DNA of 64,000 bases from Polytrichum commune. Taxonomy: Eukaryota > Streptophyta > Polytrichopsida > Polytrichales > Polytrichaceae. Under the pieces are notes generated by a model. It saw nothing but the letters and a program-made list of their open reading frames with translations, did not search any database and was not told the origin of the DNA. Shown here piece after piece: positions 36,346 through 48,336 of the stretch. A program made the position numbers and the translations under genes. How positions within the stretch are numbered: the first letter of the stretch is position 1; every line of letters begins with the position of its first letter. The DNA lies in NCBI GenBank assembly GCA_950295325.1, contig OX485803.1, forward strand, positions 15,684,001 to 15,748,000, written 5' to 3'.

Positions 36346-38869
36346 TTCAAAAACTTCCCGAACTCTGCAGCCTAGTAGCTGTATTGCTAGCTAATTACTA
36401 AGCTGGCTGTTAATAACGGTATGATCGATGTATACTATGAATCAAAGAATTTTGGTGGCACACTGCTTAAGAATCGGTGGGGTGCATGTTGTTGTCCTTT
36501 GTAATCGAGCTTCCCATGAAAGAAGACTGCAGGTGCCATAATTTCACACCTCGTACTTGGAAGTCTGGACGTACACTCGCTCGCTCCTTCCCTCCTTGAG
36601 CAGCAAATAGTCGAGACTCGCTCGTTTGAGTCAGAGGGGAAAAGCCTGCAAGTTCTCGCAGCTTGACCTTTTGCTTTTTGCTGCTGCAGCCGAGCCTAAG
36701 TTTCCTTTTCTTCCTTGGGAAGAGGCCGATCGATTGCTCCAGAGATCCGAAAGTCAAGACTCTCGAGTTCATCATCAGGTGTATGTCCGATGAGATTGCT
36801 TCCTGGTGAATTCGATGAGTGTCGACTGTGAAAGTCTTTGAGCTCGTAGTCTAACGTAGAGTCCCTGCTAGAATGCGTAAACCGAATTGCAAGTGAATTT
36901 CTATGTGCCATCTTATTGTCATAAAGAGGTTTTGAAATAAGTAAAGTAATTCGAATTGATTGTACTACCGTAAGTCCTTCGCGGGAGTTGAATGTTTGTT
37001 GAGCTTGACCAATGGGGTCCAATTTGTTCACTTCGCAAAGCAACCACCGCCCTTGCGGTGGTGTGGAAAAAATTGCCTTGGATTTCGGGCCCCCGGATAT
37101 TGGATCATGGTCATCCATGCATCACTCGCAGCAAACATGGTCCTTTCTCACACGAAAACCATAGTGTTCTGACAGTTTCCTAGGTGCTTGACAGTTGTCG
37201 GAGAGTGTGCAGCTGGTGGCCGCCACTGTCGATGTGGTGTCATCCTGGACCAATCTTATTATTGGGACTGCATAGTGTGCAGTCTGTGTTCTTACTTTCG
37301 CCGCCAGAGTGTGTTGAGAAATTGTGGGAGTTTTGATTAGCCAAAACAATTGACCCCGCCCATTAATTGCATTTGCCTCCAAAGTGTCCACACAGACATT
37401 ATATGGGGTCCACCGCACATGGGGTATTGTATTGGTTGTCGTATATATTAATTACAATTTCCGGCTTGGCCTTTTTGGCGTTTTGGCCTTCCTCTTCTAA
37501 TTTGTGGGTTCCTGGAGCGTATTGGTTTATGCACAATTGTGAGCCCAATTATGTGCCCACATTTTAATTTAACCTTAAAAATATTAAAATCGTAGGAATT
37601 GCAATTGTTTGAGTTAAGTTTAAAAGCTAGATAGGATTGAAGTTCAAAAGTTAGGTGAGAGTAGAGTTCAAGTCGTGAGCCTTAGAGTAATTAAAGGATA
37701 AAAATCAAACTTAAGTGGACTAGTTTCGTTTAGAGTTTAGCTAAGGCTTAAGTCACAAGGGGTAGATGCCGAGTTATTGTTCATTTTGGGGGGTCCCTCC
37801 CGAATGTGGATTAGGCTCTGCTCAAAGGCCAAGGGGGGGTCCCAAACTTCGGTGTGTGTTGGCTTCAAGTGGGTGGTTGCTTCAGGAGGCAGGGGAGATC
37901 AGAGGTGTTGCGGCGAGGAAGAATGGGACAGCATGGCCTATGTTGCGAGAGAGGTGGCTGGGAGGAGATGAGGCTGCCGGGATTCACCCGGGTTCAAACT
38001 TAGCGGGAGATCTGCTACAAGGCAGTGATGGCTAAGATCTAAAATTACAATGTTGGCCTAAGAGAGGTTTTTATATCTCTCGGGAGAGAGATAGCTGAAG
38101 GCTGCTGGGATGCGGCGTGGTTCTTCACAGCAGGGAGATGAAGAGCTGGGTGGCTAAAAGAAATGCCTTGAATCACACTTGTTGACTCAGATTCAAACAG
38201 AGTATCCAACAAGAAGACCACTAGCCGGGAGCGGCAGCCAAGTGTTTGACGACATGCAACCACAATTCTATCTTCGAAACCCAATGTTCGGTTGAGGTAT
38301 TCGTTCCGAAGCCACTGCTTTTAAGCGCCGAGCTCATCCTCTGGGTGGAGTTGGAAGTTGGAGGACTGGAAGAAAGGTGCTAGAAGGCACAACATGAGAA
38401 ATATGGGTATTTTTTGGCAGCTACGTTGGTGGCGCCGTTGGCGCTATTGCGGAGGAGGAGCATTTGCGCATTCGGAAAGAATCCACAGTGCACAAGTCGC
38501 CGGGTGAGTCTCAAACTTCGACGAAACAGAGAGGCGGAGACTATTGAGAAGCGGCAGACCTACTACCACACTCGAATTCACAGCCAACTGAGGAATTTGA
38601 TTTTTGTGTCAAAGGGGAGCGAGCTAGCTGGTGGAATCGGTGGGATGTTTGGGTGAAAGGAGGCAGCAGAGGGTGTTGAATCCTTAAGATTCAACAGTCA
38701 AGTTTCGACGCTCACAGTGTTGGCAGACATTAATCCTTTGGACAAGTTGGTCGAGTTCTGCCGGGTAAGTAGCAGCAAGGCATAGGGTACTTCGAAATTG
38801 GAGGCTAGGAGGTGCTGAGCACAAGGTCACACCTTCTTCCCGCATTAAAGGTGAGGACGACACTCCTAT
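36346..38869. other. less AT-rich intergenic stretch, no assigned gene
   Basis: This stretch has several mid-length frames: minus strand 36696-37118 (140 codons, with SSNSPGSNLIGHTPDDELES), plus strand 37766-38035 and 38414-38656. None shows a domain I know, and they overlap each other on both strands. A perfect 9-bp-stem palindrome tgttgaatc/gattcaaca lies at 38677-38699. The higher GC content suggests unique or formerly genic DNA, or the body of an unrecognised element. Confidence 0.35.
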
Positions 38870-38899
38870 GTGAGCGGAGAGCAGAGATTTGGAGAGCGG
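38870..38899 (+). repeat. left terminal inverted repeat of the MULE
   Basis: The sequence gtgagcggagagcagag, then atttggagagcgg, matches the complement of 42698-42726 with two substitutions and one 1-bp indel. Confidence 0.8.
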
Positions 38900-40146
38900 A
38901 GAGGAAGTAAAAATAGTGAACTTCTTAGACTAAATTTAGAAATATTTTCAAAAAGATTCAAATATACTCAGAATATGCCTGATTCTCCACAAATAGAATA
39001 AAAATTGTGACCTATTTCCGTGGAATATATAGGTCATAAATTAAATAAAAGGCCCTAAATTTGAAATGGTCTCATTGAGTTTGGAAACCATGAAGTGCTA
39101 AAATGATAGGAAAATTATGATAGAATAGATAAGTAAATGATTAAAACCAAGAATGATCCCAATAAAGAACAAATGAAAATGTCTTTTTTTAGATTGGTAT
39201 AATTGAAGAATGAGTCAATCAAAATACAAAGGGCGACCAACTTGCTTCGTTTTTATTCCATCATTTTTGTCTTTGTCCTATGTGTGAGTCAACTGTAGAG
39301 CTTGGACTGCAACAATTATTGCTTGTGGTCGAAGAAATTATCTTGAGCTGAATATATATGAGGACATAATTTAGACTCATACCCAATATGAATGTAAAGA
39401 CACATGCACAAAATGGGAGAGGAGAAAGACATGTTTGTTGGCCTAGGATGGGAGAATAAAATTAGAAGTCTAGAAGATCCGCATGTTCCTTTAATCTATC
39501 GCCGGAACATGACATAGGTGCTGCAAATCGATATAGTGATGATTACGAGCTGACTCCATTTTCGCAGTCCACACAAGCCTAGATGTAAAGGATGCAGGAG
39601 GAGCATAAACGATATGTAAAAAATGATAAAAGATGAGCTGATGTGCACGAGAAGGATGAAACAAGGTGCATGAATAGTGAGGCAACTGATGTGAATGAAG
39701 ACAAGACAATTGACACGGAGCAGGAAATCAAGATGGTAGGCGAATCTTCGAGGTCTTTGTTATTTTGTGAGAGGATGAAAAAATTATCGCCGCATCGTCG
39801 TCTATTGAAGGATCGAATGAGGGATATAACGGTTTCGTATGTTGATTTGCTTCAACTGGGTCCACCTCCATCAAGAAGGGACGATGAAATGAAGTCCGAA
39901 TCATCTAGGAGGTTGGCAACACGGAAGTAGAGTTGGTAGACATAGAAAATACTCCAAATTAAATATGTAGTGTTCAATCGGGAGAGTGACACATGGTATA
40001 ATTGAATATTTTAATACAACATTTTGAAGGGAATAAAAATAATCCATGAAATTATATTTATTATAGCAAACAATTATGAGTTCACATAAGGTCCACAAAT
40101 GGCCACATCTATTAGGGCACAATGTAGTGCTAGGCTAAGAGGAATT

Positions 40147-42409
40147 CTAGGAAGTAGATTGTATCAAGAGGCCCCTTTCGAGGATGAATTTGACCTCATT
40201 GAAGTTAAATGTCAGGGTGTGAATGAACAAGTCAACGTCGGGGTCTATATTAAAGACCTTAACAAAGATGAAGTAGAGGTGCTTACAATGCAAGAACAAA
40301 TTTTGTTTGCGGCCAAATTTTGATATCATATCTTTGAAGGCCGGACAATTACACTCGGGCAGAGAACTCATTGTGAGTTGGTAAATTGATTGTGTAGGTG
40401 CGGGCTTGGACTACAACATGATCACGCAACAGGGCGTGGAATCATGATGACCTTCAAGATGGTCCCGTCCATAGCTCGTGTAGATGCCACCATCTATAGT
40501 TGTTTTGTTGATGGTGCGGTGACAAACCGTCTTGTAGACTTGGACTGCTTGGAAGAAGGATAAGCGTCTAGGTTGGTTGGAATGTCCACTCCGGAGAGGT
40601 CAAGGGGAGGAGCGGATGTGCTAAAGAGGCGAGTCGGCATGATGTTTTCTTTCTGCAGGAGCTGAAAGTCGGCATTTTTAAGCTTCGGGATATCCGGACG
40701 AGTGAGGTTGGTACCAAGCTTGACAGGCCACACGAGCGGGATTGGAGGTCATTGTTGGTCAATAGAGAATTTTTCGACGCACTTGCGTTGCAAACCTTTG
40801 ACACAACGCTCAATGTCGTCCGGACAAAAAAAGAACTTCTCGACTTTCGGTGTTGTAAATTTGTAATAGTTCCAAACTCCAAGGTATGTTGGGGTAGGGG
40901 TGCTCTTGGAGTTGGAGACAATTTTTGCTATGCATTTCTTTTTGGTAATTGCATGCATGGCCCAATATGCATTGGAGGAATTGTAAAGAACGCGAGCAAT
41001 ATGCTAGAGCTTTTCGTCCACTTTGGATTCTTGTACGGCAATGATGCGGCAAAAATCAAGACCAGTAGGAGGGGGTGGTGGAACGTCTAGCACTGACGGA
41101 GATGACTCCTCGACGATGATAGGCAAAGGTGAAGCATGAGATCTTGTGGTTCTCTGAACGACCCGAGGACAAGAGAAGTTGATGGTGTCGGAGCGGTGGG
41201 TTTCATCGTCGTCTCCAATGGGGGTGTCGGGCTTACGTTTTTGCGAGCCGAATACCTCGACACCCTCGAGGTGGGGACTACGGGTGCAGAATTCATCCCC
41301 GCCGGGCATGTCGAGGAGAACCTTCTATAGAACAACGGGGTCACCGGTACGTTGAGCACGGTGTTGAGCACATCGAAGCTTGAGTTCTTCTTTGCTAGGG
41401 CCATTGCCCCCAACGCCACCCTTTAAAAATTGATGGTACGCCACAACTTGGAGGAACGTTCGAATATAATCATCCACAGTGGCCACCCTTGTTGCCGGAC
41501 GCTTGAAGCCATTTGTTGTGAATGGATTCGGCAAGGTTGCAATTGGGCATTTGTGCAAATTACTCTGCGGTCATGATTTTCTCTTGCCCAATGGAATGGT
41601 AGTGTAAGAAATAAGCAAAGCTTGGGAAAAGAAAAGATAAAACAAAAAACAAGAAGCAGTAACAGTAAAGACGCACCAATTCCATGAAGCCACCCAATTA
41701 TCCATATCGGAAGTGTCAGAAGGCAAGCCAAAGTTGAAGGTGTTTGAGTCCATCCTCGGAGGTGCAGTTAGACGATGCCTTCCAGGCCTTGATGGCGGTG
41801 TACCTCGTCTCAACCTCCAGCATAGAGGATGAGTCGCGATATTGGAGGCAAAGACGCTTGTGTTGGTCCTCCAAGTCGTGGTTGATATAGAGTTTGGTGT
41901 GTTTCTCCAAAGACTGGGTCCAATGGAAGTAGCAGGTTCTCTCACGCCCATCGATGGGAACCTTTGGATCTCCGGACCGTAGATAATCCTGACGGCATTC
42001 CAATTGGCTTGCGCACTGTCCGCCATAAAGCCTTTGAAGTGAGGCTTGGGGATTCCATGGCAAGCCATGACGTGGTTGAGGTTATGCCAGAAAAGCACTT
42101 AAGCATCCTTGTCCTCGGATTGGAAGTCGCAGCAAGCGATGGTCATGATGCACTGGTAGGTTCCGTCGTATACGTGGCAGGCCATGGTGGTCCACTTGGC
42201 GACACGTTTGACATGGTCGGACATGATCCAAGCATGCTCGAGATCCCCGCCAGGTTGCATGCGCCTAACCAAGTCAACCCACTACCGGGGCCAACCTTGA
42301 ACATCTTGAAGACGAAAATTTTGTCCGTCTCATCACCCTGGCCTGGGAATTGATTCCGCTGGACATATGCCTAGGTGCTGACACCTCTAAGCTTGGCGAT
42401 GCCATCCAT
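40147..42409 (-). pseudogene. MULE transposase pseudogene
   Basis: A cut-and-paste transposase is broken by stops and frameshifts. In transcription order I read MDGIAKLRGVST (stop), AYVQRNQFPGQGDETDKIF, then a frameshift, then MQPGGDLEHAWIMSDHVKRV. Next is WTTMACHVYDGTYQC (42199-42150), where Asp in DGTY is the likely first catalytic residue. After an in-frame TAA come HNLNHVMACHGIPKPHFKG and MADSAQANWNAVRIIYG (about 42026), with Asp in MADS as the likely second. A frameshift leads to RERTCYFHWTQSLEKHTK. Then follow CNLAESIHNKWLQASGNK (about 41540) and VDDYIRTFLQVVAYHQFLKG. Near the C-terminus LPECNCPAF at about 40360-40336 and CKH at 40287-40279 form the C-x-C...C-x-H pattern of a SWIM zinc finger. 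The order of catalytic region then SWIM finger is as in MULEs. The last frame stops at 40147. It cannot make an intact protein. Confidence 0.75.
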
Positions 42410-42697
42410 AACTCCTAGCCTACGCAAGTATGCTATTAATCTTATGTTGTTGTTTGATTTCAATTGCTGACGTCAGCCCTAATTTAGCCCTTAACCGTTT
42501 GAAAACTACACTATAATAACCTTCATAACAAATACATTCTTCCACTCCTTCACGTTCTATTTGTTTCTCGAATTAGAGTGTGTTAAAAAACCCAGAGGAA
42601 TGGGGTACCTTTTCAACAAATTGAATATAAAATATATCCAAAATCCACGGTCATATGCACTCCTTCTATGAAAATCGCCCACCATAATTCGAATTTT

Positions 42698-42726
42698 CCA
42701 CTCTCCAAACTCCGCTCTCCGCTCAC
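42698..42726 (-). repeat. right terminal inverted repeat of the MULE
   Basis: Complementary to 38870-38899: ccactctccaaactccgc then tctccgctcac on the plus strand. Confidence 0.8.
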
Positions 42727-42899
42727 ACTACTAGGTTTCCCCATGTTGGGGGCCGAGGGCCTTTAGTGTCATGTGTGCGAGGATGCAAATGTCTTCCTCG
42801 CACTCGCCTCCTTTGAAGGGCACTCACAATTCACACGACGACCCTTTTAGCATGTGCAGCTGCACTCCCCAGAACTGGGCGTTGATGTCGGTGCACTAC

Positions 42900-43335
42900 G
42901 CACTGTTGCCACCGGGGGGGGGGGTCACTCCATTGTCAAGTTGAACACCACGTGCGACCAAAAAAACTCTTCTTTTGGTAAGTTGCACCACCAAAATGGG
43001 TCAAAATTTTATCAAATTTTTTTCATGAGTAGATATACACAGTACCTATGACATAGTTAAAAGTGGTAACTAAATTTGATGATTTGTTTTTTTCATAAAA
43101 CATACCGTCTCTAACTAGAATGACACAGAATTGAACTAAAACAATTACTAAAATAAATAAATATGACTAAGAATTTCAAAAAATATATAAAAAAGATACT
43201 ATCAATGGTTATGTATATGTAGAAAAAATATCATAAATTTTAAAATTATATATGGCATGTAATATAGGGGTAGCAAACTTTGTCCGCACGTGGTGTCAAT
43301 TTGACAATGAAGTGACCTCCCCATGACTGTTGCAT
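42900..43335. repeat. inverted repeat pair, possible MITE
   Basis: ggtcactccattgtcaagtt and gaacaccacgtgcgac (42923-42958) are inverted at 43282-43317 (gtccgcacgtggtgtcaatt, tgacaatgaagtgacc). Similarity extends outward through a G-run and actgttgc. The interior is very AT-rich. The element edges and target duplication are unclear. Confidence 0.6.
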
Positions 43336-45276
43336 TGTACGTAACTTCCGCGCACTAGTTGTGCAAGCACACACCTGCAGTTGCGACTGTACTTGCTTGT
43401 TGCGTGTTTGATCGCAGAGTAGGTTGTTTGCCGCTATGGATTCAGAACGCAACTTGGAGTTGCATTTGGTGCAAAGGTGACGTCCATCCCCTCCTTTGTT
43501 TTGCCTTATTCTAGCAGCACGTCAAACTTATGACCCTCCTCTTGTAGTCCTCGCCGCTTGCATAACATGCGCATGTGGAGCACAACTTGATGTCTTGGTT
43601 TTAGGCTGGGTTTTGTGTGGGGTGGCTTCAATGATGCATGCAGGCGGACACCCCCAATTTTGGGGGGGGGGGTTTGGTGCCTGCTTTCCAGCTGTCGCTA
43701 ATGTTTGTGCTCCCGGTCTGTGCCAACCAGTAGTTTTTGTTCTGGCAATTTGATGCATGTGCAAATCCATGGTTTGCTGACAGCCAGCATCTTCGTGATG
43801 CCGTGATCGTATTCTAGTGTTTGAGCCTCTTACATGCAAAACTATCACCACACAAACGGTTTGAAATGCCAGTCACCTTCAATGGAGCAAATTTGCGAGG
43901 TCCCAGTTTTTGCTCTTTGATGTCGTGCATGTGAACTGTACATTTGTGTTGCTGAAAGCCACAAGTTTCCACACTCTGCTCTGAAGGCTGCCACTTGTTG
44001 AATCTTGCAGCTTTCTTCTCACTTTGTGGAGCTTGTTGGTCATGGGATGCATGGATATGGGCATGCTACTATGTGGTTTTTAGATAGTGACCGTGGATCA
44101 GGACAACACGGAAGCCGACCCCACTGTCAACACAACCCTTGTTTCCCAGGTTCGACTGCAGGTATATTGTGAATGAGCACTCGTGGGCAGAAACCGGAGC
44201 AGATGGGGGATCCTGTCTGCAAATCCAGCAAATTTGTCAAGTAAGCGGCTCCAACCTGCCAATGTGTGTTGCAGCAGTAGCATTTTTTTATGTGGCTGTG
44301 ACATGCACCCTGGGTGTTGGGGAGAGTACCGCCCCTGGAACACCATATACATGATGCCACTATTCCAATCATGCAATTGTAAATTTCACGAATGGAGCAT
44401 GTTGTCAGGGCCTCTTCCCCTGCTATTTGCACAGACTGCATATTGGTCGGCACCAAGAAATCTAGTTTTGGAAATCACTCCCCCTTTGTTTAGACTTGTT
44501 GGCTGCAAATTCATGTTCTTCGGTTTCGTATCCTCATGCATGGGTCCCCCGATTGTCTTTCACCATGCGATGCTCAATTCTATTTGGGGGCATGATCCGT
44601 GGCATTCCCAACATGTCTGCAGTGTGTTTGTTTTTTAATTGCACCCAACAGCCAAGCATTCAATTCAAGATGCGCAATGAATAGAAGTTGCATATTAACT
44701 CCCACAGACCTTGTTGTCCAGAATTGTTGTTCAGGCCCTGCAAAGATAATCACAAGGTCAGGTCCAATATTGCAGACATGGGATGGATGTACATGAATAG
44801 GCAAAGCTTGGATGTTGTGACAGTCTCTAGGGAGCAGTGCTGAGGAGGCATAGTAGGGATTGCAGGTGCCTTTTGGAACAAGGTGGAAAGCTAGCATGAT
44901 GTTGAAACCCGATGGGCGTGCCCTTGGAGAAACTACCAGGCATTCTTCCAGGAAGCCATTCTCCACACGCACATGGGCAGCAGTTGGAGTGGATACAAGA
45001 CGCCCACACGCACGTCCAAAGTGTAGATGTAGAAGTGCACATGGTGCCTCGCATGAGCAACATCGACCAAGGAAAACACCGCGATTCTCTGAGGTTGCCC
45101 CCCCCCCATTGCAAACGCCTTTGCCGGACTGTTCTGTGTGCTTTCATAGGGCGGCATGGTTTTTTTTTGTACTCGGAGTGAGCGACTGGTCTTGGTGTTG
45201 TTGCTTTAGCAAAACATATGTCACCGCCATCCCTTTCAAAGTCCCTAATGCAAGTTTTCGGCATGTGCAGAGGGAC
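43336..45276. other. less AT-rich stretch, no assigned gene
   Basis: Both strands carry overlapping mid-length frames (up to about 160 codons on the minus strand at 44827-45309) without recognisable domains. The words tgcatgtg and ttgcag are frequent. The stretch could be a gene relic or part of an unidentified element ending near the MULE. Confidence 0.35.
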
Positions 45277-45594
45277 ATGGCCGCTGCCCATTTCCGGAGC
45301 TCCCACCATGACCCTCAGTATGGGTATGGCTATGCACCTCCCCCATACTTACACCCGTACCTAAACTACCCACCGGCCCACTCCTCTTCCTATGGCCACA
45401 CACCAGTAGCAGTGGGTCCATATGCGTTTCCCGGATATGGAGCAGTGTACCAGCCCCCACCACCTCGCGGCTTGCACTCACAATCAGGGTCGTCTCATAT
45501 AAGCAGTACCAGGTCGGATGGGGACATGCAATCTAACGGTGATGGCGATAGAAAGTGTGGCTCGAGCCCAACAGCCTGCATCTATTGCACATGA
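45277..45594 (+). CDS. possible exon of a Pro/Tyr-rich protein, unknown
   Basis: The frame from ATG at 45277 gives 105 residues with a biased but protein-like composition: MAAAHFRSSHHDPQYGYGY, APPPYLHPYLNYPPAHSSS, GYGAVYQPPPPRGLHSQSGS, ending SSPTACIYCT. Tyr, Pro, Ser and His dominate, as in disordered N-terminal tails of plant DNA-binding or transposon proteins. A ttttcggcatgtgcag just upstream looks like an intron acceptor, so this may be an exon rather than a complete gene. Immediately after, another frame (RAQQPASIAHDRRDMALEAT, 45563-45622) also reads like protein, which suggests a frameshifted relic. I do not recognise the family. Confidence 0.25.
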   Translation: MAAAHFRSSHHDPQYGYGYAPPPYLHPYLNYPPAHSSSYGHTPVAVGPYAFPGYGAVYQPPPPRGLHSQSGSSHISSTRSDGDMQSNGDGDRKCGSSPTACIYCT

Positions 45595-45599
45595 TCGCC

Positions 45600-47189
45600 G
45601 GGACATGGCTCTGGAAGCTACATATTTTTCATGTGTAGTTTTTTTTACCTCCACACATTTTTCAAACCCCCTGCATGGAATATGTGCCATTGTCCAAATA
45701 TCCCACACAATCCCCTGCTACTATCAGACATGTGTGTCGTGCAGACCTTGTTTGCTACTAGTGTATTATGCAGAGAACTTTGAAGCGCTTTCGAACTTTG
45801 GTCGAATTCCTTTCTACATGTTCCGTTAGGTGTTTGCGAGTTTGAGGGAGTTGCTTCGTTTGTACCCAAATGAGATGGTTTGTGTTTAGTACATGGTATT
45901 CACCTTTGCTAGCCACAAACTCACTTTGGGGTCTTTTTTTCTTTTTTTCTTTTTTTCTTTCTTCCATCTGAGCTCATCATGAAGCTTGGTAATTGAAGAG
46001 GGAAAACCATGAGTTCCAAATCTAGAGAAGTGTTGTTTCTCATCTTCAAAGAATCATAGGCTATATGATGACATGCAAATTTGAATAATTGTCAGGCACC
46101 TTCACATAATATTGTTAAGCTCCTTATGAGACCACTCCTATATGAGGGATAGAAAAATCGTTGCAGCAAGAATTATGGGTTAATTTCATATGAATTAAGG
46201 ATGACTCTAGCTTACGGTTTCCCTTGATATTTGCATCATACCCTAACAATGTTAACTTGTCTAGACTACCCGTTCAAGCATAAATCTTAGCATACCCAGA
46301 TCTTAACAATGTTATGTAATTTGTTTGCTTTATTTGAGTTAGAAAGACTTGTAGCTAAGCCCGTATTTGCCTAAAATCCAAAGCTCTACAGTGTTGAGAT
46401 TATACAGTTAAAACACATGTACGAGCATTAAGGTGCAAGGACATTTTTTGCAGTCCAATTTGTCAAACGAGTTGCAAAAAATGTTGATGAAAGATAATCC
46501 AATTCTCCTACACAACGACTATGTTATGAGTAAGCATGGGCCACTTTGACCCAAGTCAAATGAGGTTTGAGTTTCAAAGTTTAGTACTCTTCGCTGTGCA
46601 ATCATCCTAGTCACTTATTCGTGTATGCGAAACCCATGACTCATGTCATGTCCGTCTCCCGAACCTATATTGAGCCTCACGGACGGATCATTAATTAACA
46701 ATGAATTGCATCATAAAAAAGTGTAGGTACCAAACCATGTCATGATTATGAAAAGTGCGAGGTATTTTATTTGGCAACTCTACCTTTTTGGATAGTACCC
46801 ACACACTCAATCTTTGTTGCATTAAAGAATCAAATCCCTCCACCACTTTGTTAGAGCCGAGTACCCTAGCCAACTTCACATCCAAGCTTACTTGATATGT
46901 AGAAATAAGCATTTATAATAATTAGATACCACTGCCCTAAACAACTAATGTACACTGGCCACAATATTCATTGTCATTTAAATTTTTATTGTTGTAATAA
47001 TTAAGTGGAACCTAAACAAGATGTCATGTAACATTTGGTGTTTGAACAATGACTCATGAAGATCAATCTAATGAACAAGACACATCAACCTTAAACTCAC
47101 TCCAAAACAAGGATTGTGAGATTTTGAAGTGTTATGGTCTTTCGGTTTTGTGTTAGAACCATCTCTTTTAGGTGGGTTTGTCACAAAAT
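45600..47189. other. intergenic, no gene seen
   Basis: A (TTTTTTC)n pyrimidine tract lies at about 45929-45963. The rest is AT-rich with short frames only. Confidence 0.4.
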
Positions 47190-47545
47190 CTACAGTAAAT
47201 AGTGTATTAAGTGTCACTGATTTTTTTGGTCTAGCTCAACAATAATTGTGAACCGCCTGTGTAGTATCACCAACACTAAATGTAAGCCTATCATTATTTG
47301 TCATTTCCTGTCAAAAATTTAGACAATATAGATGTACAAAATTGCAATTACTATCACTTACTAAGTGGTAATTCATCAAAATGTCAATCATCCATGACGC
47401 TAATTCATTATAAAAATGTGAGGATGCAGAATATACCAAAAGTGGATGAACTAAAAAGTAAATTGGGATGACATTATTTGTAAACTCATTCATAAGAAGT
47501 GTCATTAGAAAACTTACCATATTGACACTAAATACAATATGTGGT
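47190..47545 (+). repeat. dispersed repeat family R2, half copy
   Basis: The copy contains attaagtgtcactga, tcaacaataattgtgaaccg, atcattatttgtcatt, gtcaatcatccatgac, attcataagaagtgtcat and ttgacactaaatacaa. These follow the same order as the right half of the foldback element at 52725-53100. The left arm is missing. Confidence 0.65.
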
Positions 47546-47822
47546 GTAGTAACCCTTGACACATGATCCACTTTATGTCATCTAGAGTCCATGTAGTTTT
47601 CCATTCATCCAAACTTCCTTGAGCCCCGAAGCTTGAATGTAAAGTGGAGTGGACTAGTTGACATCAAATCAATGAGAATAGAGCAATAATGAACATAGTT
47701 GAGAAGACCTACACATCTTCACTCCTATTGTAAACTTGATACGACAATTTTGTGACTTACGATTGCTTGCTCGATGAAACAATTCGCCCACTGAAGTTTT
47801 ATGGATGTTAAATACCCAATGC

Positions 47823-48043
47823 TACATTGATTATCCCAATCATTGCGTGTAACTATTCGGAGTTACGTAGTGCAATAATGTCTTACTCAAGGGTTCAATT
47901 TTTACTAACAAAAGTTCAATAAGTTATTTGGACATTATAAAACATAAATGACTTTGCTTGGTAAAATATTACATTCTTGTTAAATAGTTATAGCATTGCG
48001 TAACTCCGAATAGTAACACACATTAATTGGTATAATCAATGTA
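47823..48043. mobile_element. MITE, ~221 bp, ~50-bp inverted ends
   Basis: The left end reads tacattgattatcccaatca, then aactattcggagttacg (47823-47877). The right end, reverse-complemented, reads tacattgattataccaatta, then ttactattcggagttacg (48043-47992). A TA at each edge fits a TA target duplication. The interior is AT-rich and non-coding. Confidence 0.8.
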
Positions 48044-48099
48044 GAGCTAAAAAATAAATATATTGCATAAAAAATAATAATATTGTGTGGTCTAAGATG

Positions 48100-48336
48100 A
48101 CCCTAAATTATCCGATGACAATGGAGAGGTACCCAAATCCGAACGGAAGGGTTGGCGGTTTGATTCCCGCCTATGAAATTTTCTCTCTACTTGAATACCA
48201 AAAGCCCACCCACCCCAAGGTATAATGTAGCAAACCCCACCCTACACCAAGGGGATTCTTGAGCAGGGTAAGGCCAATGGACTCAAATTCACGTCGGACT
48301 GCCCAACGTTGTATAATAATAATAATAATAATAATA
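48100..48336 (+). mobile_element. SINE-like element with (ATA)n tail
   Basis: ggcggtttgattcccgcc (48153-48170) holds a good polymerase III B box. About 150 bp of unique body follows (aatgtagcaaaccccaccct, ccaatggactcaaattcacg), and the copy ends cccaacgttgt followed by (ATA)n at 48312-48336. This layout matches tRNA-derived SINEs, which are retrotransposed by partner LINE enzymes. The A box is not clear, and low-complexity flanks prevent a firm target duplication. Confidence 0.5.

Larger units (their letters stand above)
38870..42726 (-). mobile_element. Mutator-like element (MULE), degenerate
   Basis: A 3.86-kb element has inverted ends: GTGAGCGGAGAGC and TTTGGAGAG at 38870-38899, and their complement at 42698-42726. 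Between the ends, on the minus strand, lies a transposase pseudogene with a MULE-type DDE region and a SWIM zinc finger. The transposase begins about 320 bp inside the right end. Flanking 8-9 bp (cactcctat on the left, actactagg on the right) agree only partly, so the target duplication has decayed. The region from 38914 to 40146 carries no minus-strand coding and includes a 95-codon plus-strand frame (39643-39930) of unknown origin. Confidence 0.8.

Noticed and set aside
36696-37118. 140-codon minus-strand frame
   Set aside because: No domain is recognised, competing frames overlap it, and splice or start context is not convincing; left as unassigned.
40099-40323. 74-codon plus-strand frame
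   Set aside because: It is antisense to the SWIM-finger part of the MULE transposase, which gives the better explanation.
44860-45276. N-terminal 139 codons of a 244-codon plus-strand frame
   Set aside because: Only the part after the acceptor-like site at 45270 has protein-like composition; the upstream part is Arg/Cys/Trp-rich and overlaps opposite frames.
48130-48185. Possible tRNA gene
   Set aside because: A B box is present but no cloverleaf, acceptor stem or clear A box can be formed; a SINE is more likely.
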